Part shown: one piece after another, positions 50,818 through 63,921 of the stretch
Layout of the letters: the number at the start of each line of letters is the position of its first letter
How positions within the stretch are numbered: position 1 is the first letter of the stretch
Assembly: GCF_000150275.1 (NCBI RefSeq)
Contig: NW_002060945.1
Span: forward strand, 1,678,199-1,742,198
Direction of reading: 5' to 3'
DNA: 64,000 nucleotides
DNA from: Trichoplax adhaerens
Lineage: Eukaryota > Placozoa > Uniplacotomia > Trichoplacea > Trichoplacidae
Translations under genes and position numbers: made by a program
The notes under the pieces: model-generated
What the model saw: the letters and a program-made list of their open reading frames with translations, nothing else
Databases searched by the model: none
What the model was told of the DNA's origin: nothing

Positions 50818-52269
50818 TTAAGATAAATCGATTCGAGTTGCCGATACTGATTGTGGGAAATTTAACTTTGCCACTTTTTCGTGAGTTGCCCATTTACATA
50901 ACTTTAATCGAATTCGCCGCCTTCCAAAGATATAAATATAAGGACTAAGGATCGAATTTGCGTAGACAATACGACTAGTCCATAATTCTAGTATATGGAT
51001 ACCTTGGCCCAATAGCATATTTTGGCTGTCGAACAATCGAAGAGAGATAAATATCTGTCGTAAAAAGAAAAAGCGCGTCAACAGGAAAGGTCCATGATAA
51101 AACGATCATACTTTAGATAAAATTACACGTAGAATAGCACGGAATATGCAAATTAACTGATAGGAAAATAATTGATTTGACTATTTAAAAGCAGTGAACT
51201 AGCCAAAAAGGACTTAACTAAGATTGGAGTCATAATGCAACTTAACAAAATGCGATCAATTTTAATGAACTTAATTCTATAGGGCAGAATACTGCAAGCT
51301 AGTATAAATGGAGCTCAGTGCATAAATTTCATCAAAGGAAAGACTATGAAAGTAAAATATAATATTTTACTTTTTTAGAGCGCATAGAAGTAAATAATCA
51401 TGATTTTATTGTATTGGGAAGATTATGATTAATAAACTAAATTTACCGTTATATTAAGTAAAATATAGACTAACCGTATGGGGCAACCAAGATACACAAA
51501 ATGCCAGAGAAGTTAAAAGTAGAATGCACGTCATTTCTTTTTCGTCACTCATTTGGCGTTTACCTTTACGCTTAGCCATTTGCCGACTCTCACGTCTTTT
51601 CATGGTCATTTTGTATAGCGCCATGATAACAATACAGTTACAAGATATTGATAAAATAATACCAAAAAGATTATTAACAATAGTAACCCAAGCGAAAGCT
51701 TGATTGTCAGGACTGCCCCATTCGAAATTGCAATAGGTACATGGATAACGAAGTTTAATGGAATGTGGGCCAAATACTGGCAATAAAGAAACTATACCAG
51801 TATAAAGAGTTATTGCAAATAGTACTTTATTTACGAAACCTAGAGCGAAATGTTTATCATAAAGAAATGGCCAGACAAATGATATTAATCGCTCTATGCT
51901 CGAAGTTACGATAACATGAAAGGAGAAATTTTGAAAGAAGTAACGCGATAATGCGTAATAGTAGCAACCAAATTCGCCAAAAACCCAACGTTTTAGCCAA
52001 TAAGATGCAACACTTAGCGAATATGTACATATTGCAACCATGGTATCTGCAAAGCAGGATGTAAATAATAGTAGAAGAGGTATACGTTTCTGATAACGAA
52101 ATGATATCCAAGTTAAAACGCAGCCTAGTAAATTACTCCAGAAAATAGCTTGCTGAATAAATGTCCAGATGATGCCATTTTCAATTAAGATTTGATGTGT
52201 AACAGCGGTATTATAGCACCGAGTGTCTATCGATGTCAAATTGTTCTGCATTTTGGCTGTCGATATCAT
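50818..52269 (-). CDS. rhodopsin-class (class A) G protein-coupled receptor
   Basis: Two exons join in phase 0, 51475-52269 and 50818-51054, giving 343 residues. The extracellular N terminus carries NLTS. Helix 1 contains SNLLG, helix 2 ends in FADTMVA with the conserved Asp. An extracellular Cys (FGEFGCYYY) precedes helix 3, which ends SSIERLISFVWPF, an ERL variant of the DRY motif. ECL2 contains YPCTYCNF, loosely like prostanoid receptors. Loop 3 is strongly basic (KMTMKRRESRQMAKRKGKR), helix 6 has CVSWLPHT, and helix 7 has NSILSPYIYIF in place of NPxxY. After this come a short helix 8 and a tail. Ligand class is unknown; prostanoid-like is only a hint. The first in-frame ATG is used; a Met seven codons in is an alternative. 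Confidence 0.85.
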
Positions 52270-55200
52270 GAAAATATTACCACATATATGTCAAGATATG
52301 CTGTTGGAATAAAATTAATTCTGGATTACCTTGAAAAAATGATAATATTGCGTGTTTTTTCCTTGGCCAAAGTGGCCATACTTCTAATTAATAGATTTTT
52401 ATACCTTACTTAGTGACTGGTCGTCATCAATTGCATTGAATAATAAAAAGTGAAAATTAAAATTATAATTTTAAATAGATAAAGAGTTGAAATATATCTG
52501 CGTAGTTAACGTCGATAAGCGATATGATATGTTCGACAGCTTCCTTTTCAGTATTTCATAATTACCTCATGCTGTTACTAAATTGAATTGAGAAAATCGC
52601 CGCTAACAATAGCTATAATATTAATTAGAAGCATCCAAGAAATAGATTAATTGACCTGATGACGGCTGAAATAACAGTTAACATCGCTACGGTATCAACG
52701 GCTACAGACAATGGTAGTTAATTATCCACAGCTTCCTCGAATACTATTATCGCCAACTTTGAATATATTTTTTAGAAAAATTAGCATATCATAGACATTT
52801 TAGTAAATAAGTTGTTATGATAAAGACAATAAAACATAATAATGACTATTCGACTAAACTAATTTAATACATTGCATTTGCTGTGTGATTTCTATGGCTA
52901 TGAATATATATAATATTGCATATTGTATTAACTTAATGTGATAGATAAACCTTTTTAGGTCAAGTTTAAAATTTTTTTACTTATAGAACATCCTTCAAGT
53001 AATATGACAGTAACCCATTATGATTATCATTGTTATTATAGTTATGATTATAATTAATATTATTTCATAGTTAATATCCATAGAAAGAAGAAATAGAATT
53101 TCCACCTTTGCACGGTGTGTTCTGGTGTGCAAGTAGAGTAAAAAATTAGTTACAATAAAATAGTTCTTTTCTTCTTATCTAAATACGATGTGACTTCGGC
53201 ATTTTAGATCTACTTGAAGTATTTTATAAGTTTTAGACAATAAATAGTAAATTAAGTACTAACTACTCAAGGCTAAACCAACGTTTTAAAATCGATTTGA
53301 TATTTTCTCAACTGTAAAGAACTCAATTCCGGTTTACTTTATTCTATATGTGCAATATTTTCTTAAAATTACACTAACTAATAAAATATTTACTCTTTAC
53401 TACTATGTCGAATATATTAATAAAGTTGCTTGCATAAATTATGAGACGCGAGATTAAAAAGAATTCTTTCTAATTACAATAAAGCATAGACAATTAGACT
53501 TTAGTATACTGATATAAGGTAGGTGCACTTTGTACGATATCACTTGAAGTATGATAGACGTATATTATTAAATATAGCTCTTTAGATAATAAAACTACCC
53601 GCTTATTGAATCACGGGCTGTAACCAAAAATGATTAAAGTGTTTACTTTAATACTTTGGCATAGAAGAAATAATAATGTTACCTTAAGTTACCGATGTCC
53701 TTGATTGGCAATTATTTGGTTTTAATCTTATAACATCATGAGTATCTAGTGATTTATAACATAGCTATAGATGATTTATAAAATTTTTCAAATTAAAAGA
53801 ATTAATTAATGTTTCTTACATAGTTATAATAAACTATAAATTGATCGTGTAATTATTTCATAAATAAATAATGGCCTTTTAGCTACGGTGCCTTTTCGTT
53901 ATTGCAGTGCATCAATTAATTAATTGCGGAATATTTATTATAGCAGCTGTCTACTAAACTAATTCGGATGTCTGTCTATTTCCAATGTAAATCAGTAGTT
54001 TTAATTCAAATATTGATCTTACAGTAACAATAGCTCTTTTAAATCTTTATCGGAATAATATCATAAAATAAATAACATAGGGATTTTTGCGCAATAATTA
54101 CGCATTGTCTTTTATAGGGTAAATTTGATAAAGTACCAATTATTTCTACTTTAGAGTTGAAAAATAAGCTATACTGCCTTTGTTTTATTCGGAAGTTTAA
54201 TTAAGTATGGAGGCTGAATACAAACTCTGATTAACATGCAAGAAACATGTTAATGATGTTATATGATAATTTGTAATTCGAAAAATAGTCTATTTCTTTT
54301 TCGACCCAATGACCTATCAAGGTTAAAAATGGGTGTAGATGCTTCCGTAAAAAAATTTTAAAATTTTGCTAACATGATTTTACTCTTAACACAATTTAGA
54401 GGTCATTGGTGCATAGATTTGATGGTCCTGCGTAAATTAAAATGTAACCGTAATAAGTCAACCATTTGGTACGTGATTTCTTCGCATAGTTTAATATTAA
54501 TAGCATAATAAAAAATATGAAATATTATTTATAAACAACACCTGAATTATATACACCAGTAATTGATCGAGTATAGTTTACACCTGATTTGACCAGATTG
54601 TATACTACCATGCTTGTTGAATCGATCATAAAGTTTTCTTGTCAATAGGTTAATAATACTAATGTAGGTTTCGTAAGTCTAAACTATGGAGCAGAACTAA
54701 ACATTAATAACTTTTTTTCTAACAGCTACCGAATATTACTATTGGTGACAACTCTGGATTATTTATAGATCAATATAGAGAATATCCGAAATGACTAGAA
54801 CAATGCATCGTAATCATTTAATTTTCTTTTACTTTACACTTGTCTTTCTTTCTTCTTTTAAATCGCTTCACTTCTAATATGCCCTTACAAATATCATCAA
54901 ATGGCACAAAATGCTGCTTCATAGGTTACAACTGCCTTCTTTGCTAATGCAATTATAAAATATCTAGCCAGTGGCATATTTAAGAGATAAAATTGTATTA
55001 CACAGCGTGCGAATAAGCTGTCCATTGCTAATTTGATGATAATAACCTGATCTTTTGAGACGCTCAATAACAGGATTAATTATCTTAATGTAATGGTTGT
55101 TGTTATCCATAAGGACGCGAAATAAGAACTTAAGGTAATTAAAGCTATAAATGAATAGATAAATTTTAGACTCCATTTAAAGTAGTACTTACGCGTAAAA

Positions 55201-58000
55201 TTAGATTTGTTTTTTAATATGGATGAAGATATTTAGACGTGAAAAAAATTGCTGTAATTATTGTATGCAGTACCTAGTACAAAAGTATAGCATTATTTAG
55301 AGTTGTATATAATAGCTCATTATTTCCCTCTAACGAAGATGGAATTACTATCTACAAATGATAAGATTTGAACTTAGTAATGTATAGCGGAATACGTTAT
55401 TCATTTTATCTTGATATCAAATTGAATTTTAGCTTTGGTTATTTTGTTTACTGTATTAATCAATCTCAAAATATCTCACTACACGGGATGAATAATATAA
55501 TAAATTGTGTTACGTATATGTATGCCGTATGTGGTGTACAATTTCCATTGCATATCTAACAGATCCGGGCAGATGCTATGATTTATTCATACTTATTTAC
55601 CGTTATTAATTAACTACGTAGTTAATATACAGCAGCTATTATTCAGGAAGATTTTAATCTAATCTGAAAGATAAGAAAAAACCGTGATTTTCGTATACCC
55701 TCAATGCTATTTAAAATTAGTATATAATGTATTGATATTGATGATGACAGTATTAGCTTGCTACGTAAGCGTCAAGTACGAGAACTTGTAACCTATATCC
55801 CTTACAATTAGAATTTTTGTGAATCGTGATAATATTTGAATTTGATAGGACCGTCTACACATCTTTTACGATCAATACATATATCGAAATTCTATTTCTT
55901 TTGCACTAATCGTTACATATGGATACCATTAGGCTAATAATAAAAAAAGCGTTTGCAAAGTAGGTATGATCCTAAATCTGATACCTTTATCAGTAAAGAG
56001 AATTCTGAAATTGTTCATCTAAATATATAGACATCAATCTGAAATATGAGTACATGTAAACCAATCGATCACCATTGAAACATGTTACTTGCAATTACTG
56101 TGCACATCTTCTATCTGATTATTGTCAAGTACAGTATAGCAATTGAAGTTTTTACTTTAATTGCTAAAATTTGAAATGTATATGAATAATTATACGCGTA
56201 TATATCATCTAGTGCGGTCAGGAAATCTGAGTAGGCAACCAGCTTTGGTTCTCTCACATAGATACTTTATCAACGCGGATAGACCTTGCAAAATAGTACA
56301 CATATATACTATATGACGAAAATCTTGGCCACGTCATGTCGAAAATAAAAAAAATAAAAGTAGATGATAACTGCACCATATTTCGATATGGACTACAATC
56401 TAAACTTTTTATGAACTACATTTAAATTTAAATTTGAACTTATTACATTACTGATATTGATAATTTAATATTAGTACTAGGGAATACCCGCTCTGCAAGC
56501 AGTTACCCGGCTTAAGTTCATAAATCAATGAGGAGTTTTTACGGCACACGATATCATTTAACACTAAAAATTACAGATTACTATAGAATTTCTATGCGGC
56601 AGTTTTACAGTATTCCGATTATATATAATAATTTTATAATGAACAGAACGAATTGCCGAGATTCATATATATAACCTGACAGAATAGTAAAAGTACTTTA
56701 TTTTTGGAAAATAACAATACGAAGTACTCTTCCTGTTCTAATGTTCCTAAGATATTGCAAATTCATTTATGTTACGAAATGAATGTTGCATGATCCTTTA
56801 ACATTGTATGCATTGGTTATGTAAGATATTTATTGTAGTGCGTGGATTATACATTTTAAAATATCAGCGGTTCTCTTGCATCATATATCGGATGCTGATT
56901 GCAGTATTTTATATTTGTAGGCGTATACATTATGCTAGAGCTATTGGCCAAGTGATAATGTTATTTGAATGGCTTTAGTAATCCTAACGATTAGGAAAGT
57001 AAAGACAAAAGGAAAATTGCAATACTGTGCAAAAGCGTAATCTTACTGGACATCCTATCATTCATCATAGCTATAGAAACTGCAACTAGTTCTAGTTATT
57101 CGGTTTAAATAGAATGAAAATTTTAGCAGGTGAATAATTCATGCACATATGGAACAATTTTGTAAATCATTTACAGATTCAGTCAGTATTCATAATTATA
57201 TCTTGAAATTGGGGGTATTTTTGATAGAATGGCGAGTAAAGCACAAAGCGAGCTTTTATCACTACACCAATGATTATATAATTTATTTAAATTGCGCAAT
57301 AGAATGTGTGTACCCTCAATTTATGCTTATGCATGGTGCCCAATATAAAGTAAGTAATCAATTAATTAATTATAGTTGGCTGTCTAAATGTCCATAATTA
57401 AGCGCAACTGTCTATGCCGGATTGGTTTGATATAAAAGTTGCAACTATAAGCGGTACAGTAGGGTGTCTTTTGAATATTAGGATAAATCTATGCACCGTT
57501 ACCTTAAATTTAATTGAAAATGCAATCTATGTACGTAACTTCCATGCTGTAATTTTACTTCAGTATACGAAAGTGGTCGTCAATATTGTTCTGGTTGTCC
57601 CGAAAATACAATATGCATAGGATACAAGTATCTATGTCACGCAGTATGAATTGTAAAGTTGCTATTAGTTTGATGAAATTGGAGCACGTAGCTTTTTGTT
57701 TAAGTATTCTAGTGCGATACTGCACACTAATGAGACTTTTAAATTCTATCCTTCGAATTTATTTTGCTAAAATGAGTTTATCGGCGATATTTGCTAAGCC
57801 TTCCGCGCAAGCATCCACAAGACTTTCATCTATTCTAAAAAAGAATAAAATTAAACCAATCAGTATTTCCTTCACACTGTAAGGTCTCTCACAACAATGA
57901 TTTCCTCTGCATTATCCATTCTAGTTTTACATAATATCGCCCATTATATCCATTTCAAATTTAGCAGCAGTCATATGTTTCTAATTTGCCATCTGGATAT
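52270..58000. other. long AT-rich gene-poor region
   Basis: About 5.7 kb in which I see no recognisable exon. Short frames at 54964-55176 (-), 57149-57397, 57414-57620 and 57586-57882 (+) have compositions expected by chance and do not join. The region includes the presumed GPCR promoter at its left end. Confidence 0.5.
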
Positions 58001-58400
58001 ATTTTTTTTTTCTCGAGAGTACTAACCAGAGCATTTAATTCAAGATATGTGTGAATATACTGTACACTTTGTAACCTTTTTAGAGTTTCCGTATCATAGC
58101 ACTACAGTACTGTACGGTACAAGGAATCAGGTGTTTGGGTCATTAAATATGCATTCTGTGCACTGAGTGTACAGCATATTCATGGCATATCGATTCAGTT
58201 AATTCATGAATTTTAAAAAGGACTTTTCCATGCATGGGCTTAGACCAGTGTTGAATACTGGTTTAGACGGAGAGCAACAAGATGGTACAAAGAAAGCCTT
58301 AACTGCTGACATTATGGCTGGCAGAGTTATGGACTACTACTGCAGAAGAATCTTTCCAGCAGTCCTTGAGCTTCACTGTACCGTACAATTTGAGTAGTCA

Positions 58401-58910
58401 GGGACTACTCAACTAAAAATTTTCCCTTTCAAAATTTTTTAGTTACGTCTTTGAGGGGAGAATTTTTAGTTGACTAGTCCCTGCAGTAGTTCTATAGCAG
58501 AGTTTCCTCGCACTGCAGTATGGACCAGTAGAAATGGTCGTTTGCGAGTCAAAAATTTTCCCTTTAAAATTAAAAAATGTTTTAGTTACGGCTTTGAGGG
58601 GAGAATTTTTAGTTGACTAGTCCCTTCAGTAGTTCTATAGCAGAGCTTCCTGGCACTGCAGCATGAACCAGTAGAAATGGTCGTTTGCGAGTCAAAAATT
58701 TTCCCTTTAAAATTAGAGAAAATTACTTATATGCCACAGCATATTTTCGTATTTACTAATATGCCATTGGAAACTTCAGTAATTAAAAAATGTTTTAGTT
58801 ACGGCTTTGAGGGAAGAATTTTTAGTTGACTAGTCCCTGCAGTAATTCTATAGCAGAGCTTCCTGGCACTGCAGCATGGACCAGTAGAAATGGTCGTTTT
58901 CGAGTCCTTC
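58401..58910. repeat. three tandem copies of a ~140-bp element with an inverted-repeat arm and a 70-bp insertion
   Basis: Copies begin near 58411, 58551 and 58693 and share CGTTTGCGAGTCAAAAATTT, GTTACGGCTTTGAGGG and TTCTATAGCAGAG. The first copy starts with ACTACTCAACTAAA, almost the reverse complement of TTTAGTTGACTAGTCC about 60 bp later, so the element has inverted arms. The third copy is interrupted at 58716-58785 by about 65 bp flanked by AATTA on both sides. Confidence 0.8.
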
Positions 58911-59265
58911 ACTAACTGAACTACTGTACTGTACAGTACAGTACAGCATTTCACGTACTGTACTGTACACTGTACCAAATAATACTGTGTCATGTACAGT
59001 ATGCTGTTATCCAGGTCGTAGAACTGTTTGTCACACCTTCAGTATGGTAATATACTGTACTGTACCATGCACAATACGCGTATTGTACGTACAGTACGTT
59101 ATCACGGCTTATCGAAGTCATCAAAGGTGTAGCGTCAAGTTAAAACCTGTTTGAATTCATCGACCGTTCGAACTTGTAACCGTCAACCAAATTCAAAATT
59201 TGAAAACATAAATAGTGTGACATACTTCCGGCGACAGCCTACACGAACGTACTACACTGCGCAAG

Positions 59266-59273
59266 TATAAATA
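59266..59273 (+). promoter_or_regulatory. TATA box of a plus-strand promoter, probably TOP2
   Basis: TATAAATA in a local GC-richer context (CACTGCGCAAG before it) is followed about 200 bp later by the candidate leader exon. Spacing suits a start of transcription near 59295-59300. Confidence 0.35.
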
Positions 59274-59466
59274 AGCAGACTCAAGCAAATGCAGTCATTC
59301 AATTGCTTGCTTCAGTCGAGATTTATTCCTTGCATTTACTTTCTTTATTGACGATTGTCCAGGTAACACTAAGATTCCTGAAATTGAGGAAGCTAACCTG
59401 TAACTACTACTACTACGATTTACTTTGTTATTTTCATTGGTGAATATCTTGCACTAATTAGTCATT

Positions 59467-59490
59467 ATGGCTTTGGTAGAAAGAACTTTG
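59467..59490 (+). CDS. candidate first coding exon of DNA topoisomerase II
   Basis: ATG opens eight codons (MALVERTL) ending at a consensus gtaagt donor in phase 0. This fits the phase-0 acceptor of the first certain TOP2 exon at 61950 and places the conserved RLSVERIYQKK at about the same distance from the N terminus as in human TOP2A. The intron would be 2.46 kb. The link is inferred from phase and position only. Confidence 0.38.
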
Positions 59491-60199
59491 GTAAGTAGAT
59501 GTTGATCCTCAAAAGATGATAATAATAATTCATTATTGAACGTTCATAGAAGAAATTTGAAACCCAAATCTCAAATACTGTTCTGTTGACTATTATTATT
59601 TTATTATGAGTTCTTGATTCTGTGTGTAGGTGAATTGCACGCTTACAATATTTAACGTATTCATTTGTACGGTATATAATTTTATACATAAAATAAAGAG
59701 TAATAGATATTACTATTTATTTATACTGTAGTTTAAATGATTCAGTAAAAGCGTCAGATTTTGGACTCTTCTAATCACAGAATTAGCCTTGCTGACGTTA
59801 CGGTTGTCATTGTAAATTCAAAGTACACTGTGCATATTCCTTTACAGTCCTACATAGACCTTCGCATATTTTTGAGTGCATAATTAACAGCTAATATTTA
59901 AAATTAAGTAAAATTAATCAATCATACACATATGTAGTTATTACAGACAGACCTTTGACTAGGTTCTCGAGCAGCTATTTCGTGCGGAAAATTAAAATTC
60001 CACCGTTTACTGTACTACTATAATATTTCACTTCCTGAAAGTGCATCAAAGTATTCGTATCCTGCACACTTTTAATTAGGCACCGATATTTTTATACCGG
60101 TGGCGATCATTTATAAATACAGTAACTCCATAGTACCGTATAGTGTTCGGTGAATAGTGAAGCTAAACTTAATAGAGACTCCAAAGTCTTAACACTATT

Positions 60200-60815
60200 G
60201 CACCGTACTGTACACATAGAATCACTCACTATACAGTACAGTATTGTCCAATTTTCCAGTGAAATTAGTGCGTCAGTGGTCAATGCTGATATATATGTCA
60301 CGTCATATATATATGCTGTAGACATTTTAGATTGATTTTTGGATTTTAATTTTTTTACATAGTAGCAAATTCTCTTCTTTTATTATCAAGTAGTCCCTGG
60401 TAAATGCTAATCGTTCATGGCCACACATGCTCATGAAGTTTACTCCATTATAACTTTTTCGCGCAGTGATATTGCATATCATTGATGGATGTAGTATTGT
60501 CATTTTATTATTGCACAGTACTGGACTACACATAGAGTCACTGTACAGTACATTAATACAGTATTGTCCAATTTTTCAGTGAAATTAGTGAGTCAGTGGT
60601 CAATGCTGATATATATATAAATGCTGTAGACATTTTAGATTGATTTTTGGATTTTACTTTTTTTACATAGTAGCAAATTCTCTTCTTTCATTATCAAGTA
60701 GTCCTTGGTAAATGCTAATCGTTCATGGCCACACATACTCATGAAGTTTACTCTATTATAACTATTTAGCGCAGTGATATTGCATATCATTGATGGATGT
60801 AGTATTGTCATTTTA
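60200..60815. repeat. direct duplication of about 300 bp
   Basis: The segment from about 60200 to 60505 recurs at about 60528-60815 with roughly 95% identity by eye. Shared runs include GTCAGTGGTCAATGCTGATA, GACATTTTAGATTGATTTTT and CATTGATGGATGTAGTATTG. Period is about 308 bp. It lies in the putative first intron of TOP2. Confidence 0.85.
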
Positions 60816-60829
60816 ATTGATTTTTGAAA

Positions 60830-61949
60830 AAAACCGCCAATGATGGAGTATGCGCTTATCGCACTAATTTTTTCACGGTTATAGTACGGTACTAAAATTA
60901 AGTACTCTGTTCAGTTAAATACGCGAACAAATCCTAGAAACTATACGATTGAACCACCACTTTAGCTATGATTTCCGACACTAATCTGGAGATCTGAAGA
61001 CGCAGTTGCTTGAGTATGTGACACGTAATGTACAGTAGTCGTCTTTTTGTCCGCAAGACCTCAATCTGAATTAATTATTGTGCAGGAACAGTGTGTGTAG
61101 CATAGTGTTCCAGGTCTTTCTAGGAAAATATCATCCTGTTGCATAGTCCTTACCGATTTTTTATTGCTAATAGCAAGTCGAAAATGACGTCCGCAGTTAT
61201 TAGACCTTGCGTCGACTAATTTGACATCTTTAGATACTATGCTATCTTCTGCTTGGTTAACTATTGTATCAGCTCTTTAATTTGTTATTGCTAATTACTA
61301 GCAAAGTACACCTTGCTGAGTATTATTATTAATAATCTAGTTTGCATCAAAATAATATTTCCTACTATATTGTATAATAGATGGTATATATGTACGATAT
61401 ACGCACCTATATTACGTTATATCACTAGTATAAAATAGAAGGAAATATTCAAATTAAAACTTTGGGCCGATAACTGAATACGAAAAATGAAGAAATACAA
61501 AAGTCAGCTTGCTGACGAAGATATTTTATATCTTGGATGTAACCTCTTGGTATATTGACATATTATCATAGTTATACACAATTATGACATACGCTACATG
61601 ACTGTACAACTTGGTATTCATAGTATCTTGCTGATCTAACTAGATGGGATCCTAGTCCTAGTTTTACGTTTTTTTTATGTTATTAACAGTAAAAATCATG
61701 TCATCCAACAAGATTAGACATTACAATATAAAGTTGATAATTATGCTTATATTCTAGACTCGATATAATTTATTATTCCCAATTAAAACAGATACTGCTT
61801 TACTACTATATTTCGATCTAAAGTCTGGAATAGCAATTCTCTTGTCTCATTGTCTACTTCTGAAGTTTTATCAAACAATCTATCTAGTACTTATCAATTA
61901 GATTTCGCACTGCTAACATGCGATATATGGCATGTATTTCAATTAATAG
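60830..61949. other. presumed remainder of TOP2 intron 1
   Basis: AT-rich DNA with no exon recognised, up to the polypyrimidine-poor acceptor AATAG at 61945-61949. Confidence 0.4.
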
Positions 61950-63921
61950 GAAAACTCTGTGGTAGATGGCGTTAAGAAGAAGACTCCTAGCAAGAAAAAC
62001 AAGCGATTATCTGTCGAAAGGATCTATCAAAAGAAATCGCAATTGGAACACATACTCCTTAGACCCGATACCTATATCGGATCAGTTGAGCATATCACGC
62101 AAACTATGTGGGTTATCGAGGATGGCAAGATGATGAATAAGAGCATTACTTATCCTCCTGGCTTGTATAAAATCTTTGATGAAATTTTAGGTGTGCTACT
62201 CACTAATGCAAACTGTATCATACCTTTGATAGAATACGTACAATATTATTACAATGAATCAATGATTATTAAAATACTTTTCAAGCTTGCTCTTTTGTCC
62301 TAAATGCAACGTCTAAATTATTATTTCTTTCATTTTGTATACTAGTTAATGCCGCGGATAATAAGCAACGAGATCCAAGGATGGATACCATCAAAATTAC
62401 AATTGACCCGTAAGGATTTTACATTCGGAATAGTTGTCATTAATATTTCACAAGGAATACGTGAATTGTATCTATAAAATTTCTATCGATTTCCTGTACT
62501 AACTTATGTAAACATAAATTTTTGCTTCACAGCGAAAACAACTTGCTTAAAATTTGGAATAATGGGCGCGGTATTCCAGTAGAAATACACCGTGAAGAAA
62601 ATGTCTATGTACCGACCTTAATATTTGGTCACTTATTAACATCGAGTAATTATAACGATGATGAGCGCAAAGTTACCGGCGGCAGAAATGGATACGGTGC
62701 TAAACTTTGCAATATATTCAGCACAGAATTTAAAGTGGAAACTTATTCTGCTGACTCTGGTAAACAATTCTCACAGGTAATGAATTTATTAGTTTCGATT
62801 CAAGTTATGAATCGATTCTTATATGTATTTATCTACTTGGCTAATACAGCATTCACATCGTTATATTTAGACTTGGAATAACAATATGTCTAAGGCACGA
62901 GAACCTAAGATTACCGCAATTGAAAAATCCAAGCAAGAATTTACGTGTATTACTTTTAAACCAGATTTACAAAAATTTGGTTTAACACATCTGACTTCCG
63001 ATATTGTTTCGCTAATGACTCGCCGAGCTTACGATATAGCTGCAGCAGCTAGAGGTGTTAAAGTTTATTTGAATGGTGATCGAATACCTGTAAGTATTGC
63101 AGTTATGTATTTGTTCTCCTGCTAATGATTGCCGTTATACATAAATAGATGATTTCTACTACATTTTGATGAAGTAATAAAACTCATGTTGGGAACTAAA
63201 ATATAACATTTGCCATCTTAAAGATAAAAACGTTTAAGGATTATGTGGAACTGTTTCTGGCAAATGAAGAAAAGGATGATGGAGAAGAAGACAAGGAAAA
63301 ACGTAAAATCACTCACGAAATTGTTAATGGTCGGTGGGAAGTTTGCTTGACAGCTAGTGATAGAGGCTTTCAGCAAGCAAGCTTCGTCAATAGCATAGCT
63401 ACTACGAAGGTAAAATTAATAATATTAATGCTGATATTATCTCGTGTATAGAAGTATAAAGGAATTATAAGAAAGTTGACGCTAAATTATCTAGATCAGT
63501 CAACGTGATTCTTGCTTATCACAATAGGGTGGTACTCATGTCAATCATGTCGTGGATCAGTTAGTTGAAAAGTTGATGGGCGCAGTTAAAAAGAAGAACA
63601 AAGGTGGAATCGATGTAAAGCCTTATCAAATTAAAAATCATATGTGGGTCTTTATCAATTGCTTGATCGAAAATCCATCGTTTGACTCTCAAACAAAAGA
63701 AAATATGACACTTCGTGCTAAATCTTTCGGATCGTCCTGTAATTTGAGCGAAAAATTTATTAAAGGAGTAAGCTTAATTTGGTATAGTTTATGGCCAAAT
63801 CTAGTGTATATATATGCATACACAACGTAACTTTTGCTTAAGGACGATACTATTTATTCGCTAGGCTTTGGGATGCGGTGTTGTCGAAAGAATATTGAAT
63901 TGGGTTAGGTTTAAAACTCAG
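61950..63921 (+). CDS. TOP2: DNA topoisomerase II, N-terminal ATPase region (3' partial)
   Basis: Seven exons join in phase: 61950-62190, 62346-62409, 62533-62776, 62871-63089, 63224-63409, 63528-63767, 63865-63921; the gene continues past the window. Type II topoisomerase passes one duplex through another using ATP in the nucleus. After a Lys-rich leader come RLSVERIYQKK and LLRPDTYIGSVE, the Bergerat-fold N box across the exon 2/3 junction (FDEILVNAADN), NNGRGIP, the Walker-A-like GGRNGYGAKLCNIFS, GFQQASFVNSIAT, and the transducer with the QTK loop (FDSQTKENMTL), then ALGCGVVERILNWVRFKTQ. All nucleotide-binding residues visible are conserved, so the enzyme should be functional. The first ~30 residues probably include a separate leader exon. 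Vertebrate TOP2A/TOP2B split is later than this lineage, so a single TOP2 is expected. Confidence 0.96.

Larger units (their letters stand above)
58915..60560. repeat. GTAC-W pentamer repeat cluster 4, upstream of topoisomerase II
   Basis: GTACA/GTACT pentamer blocks occur at 58920-58980, 59050-59100, 60205-60245 and 60540-60560, with isolated ones at 58105-58125. The blocks surround the putative TOP2 promoter. Confidence 0.65.

Noticed and set aside
57149-57882. Three successive plus-strand frames as a multi-exon gene
   Set aside because: They are in three different frames without matching splice sites, and the composition is that of AT-rich chance frames.
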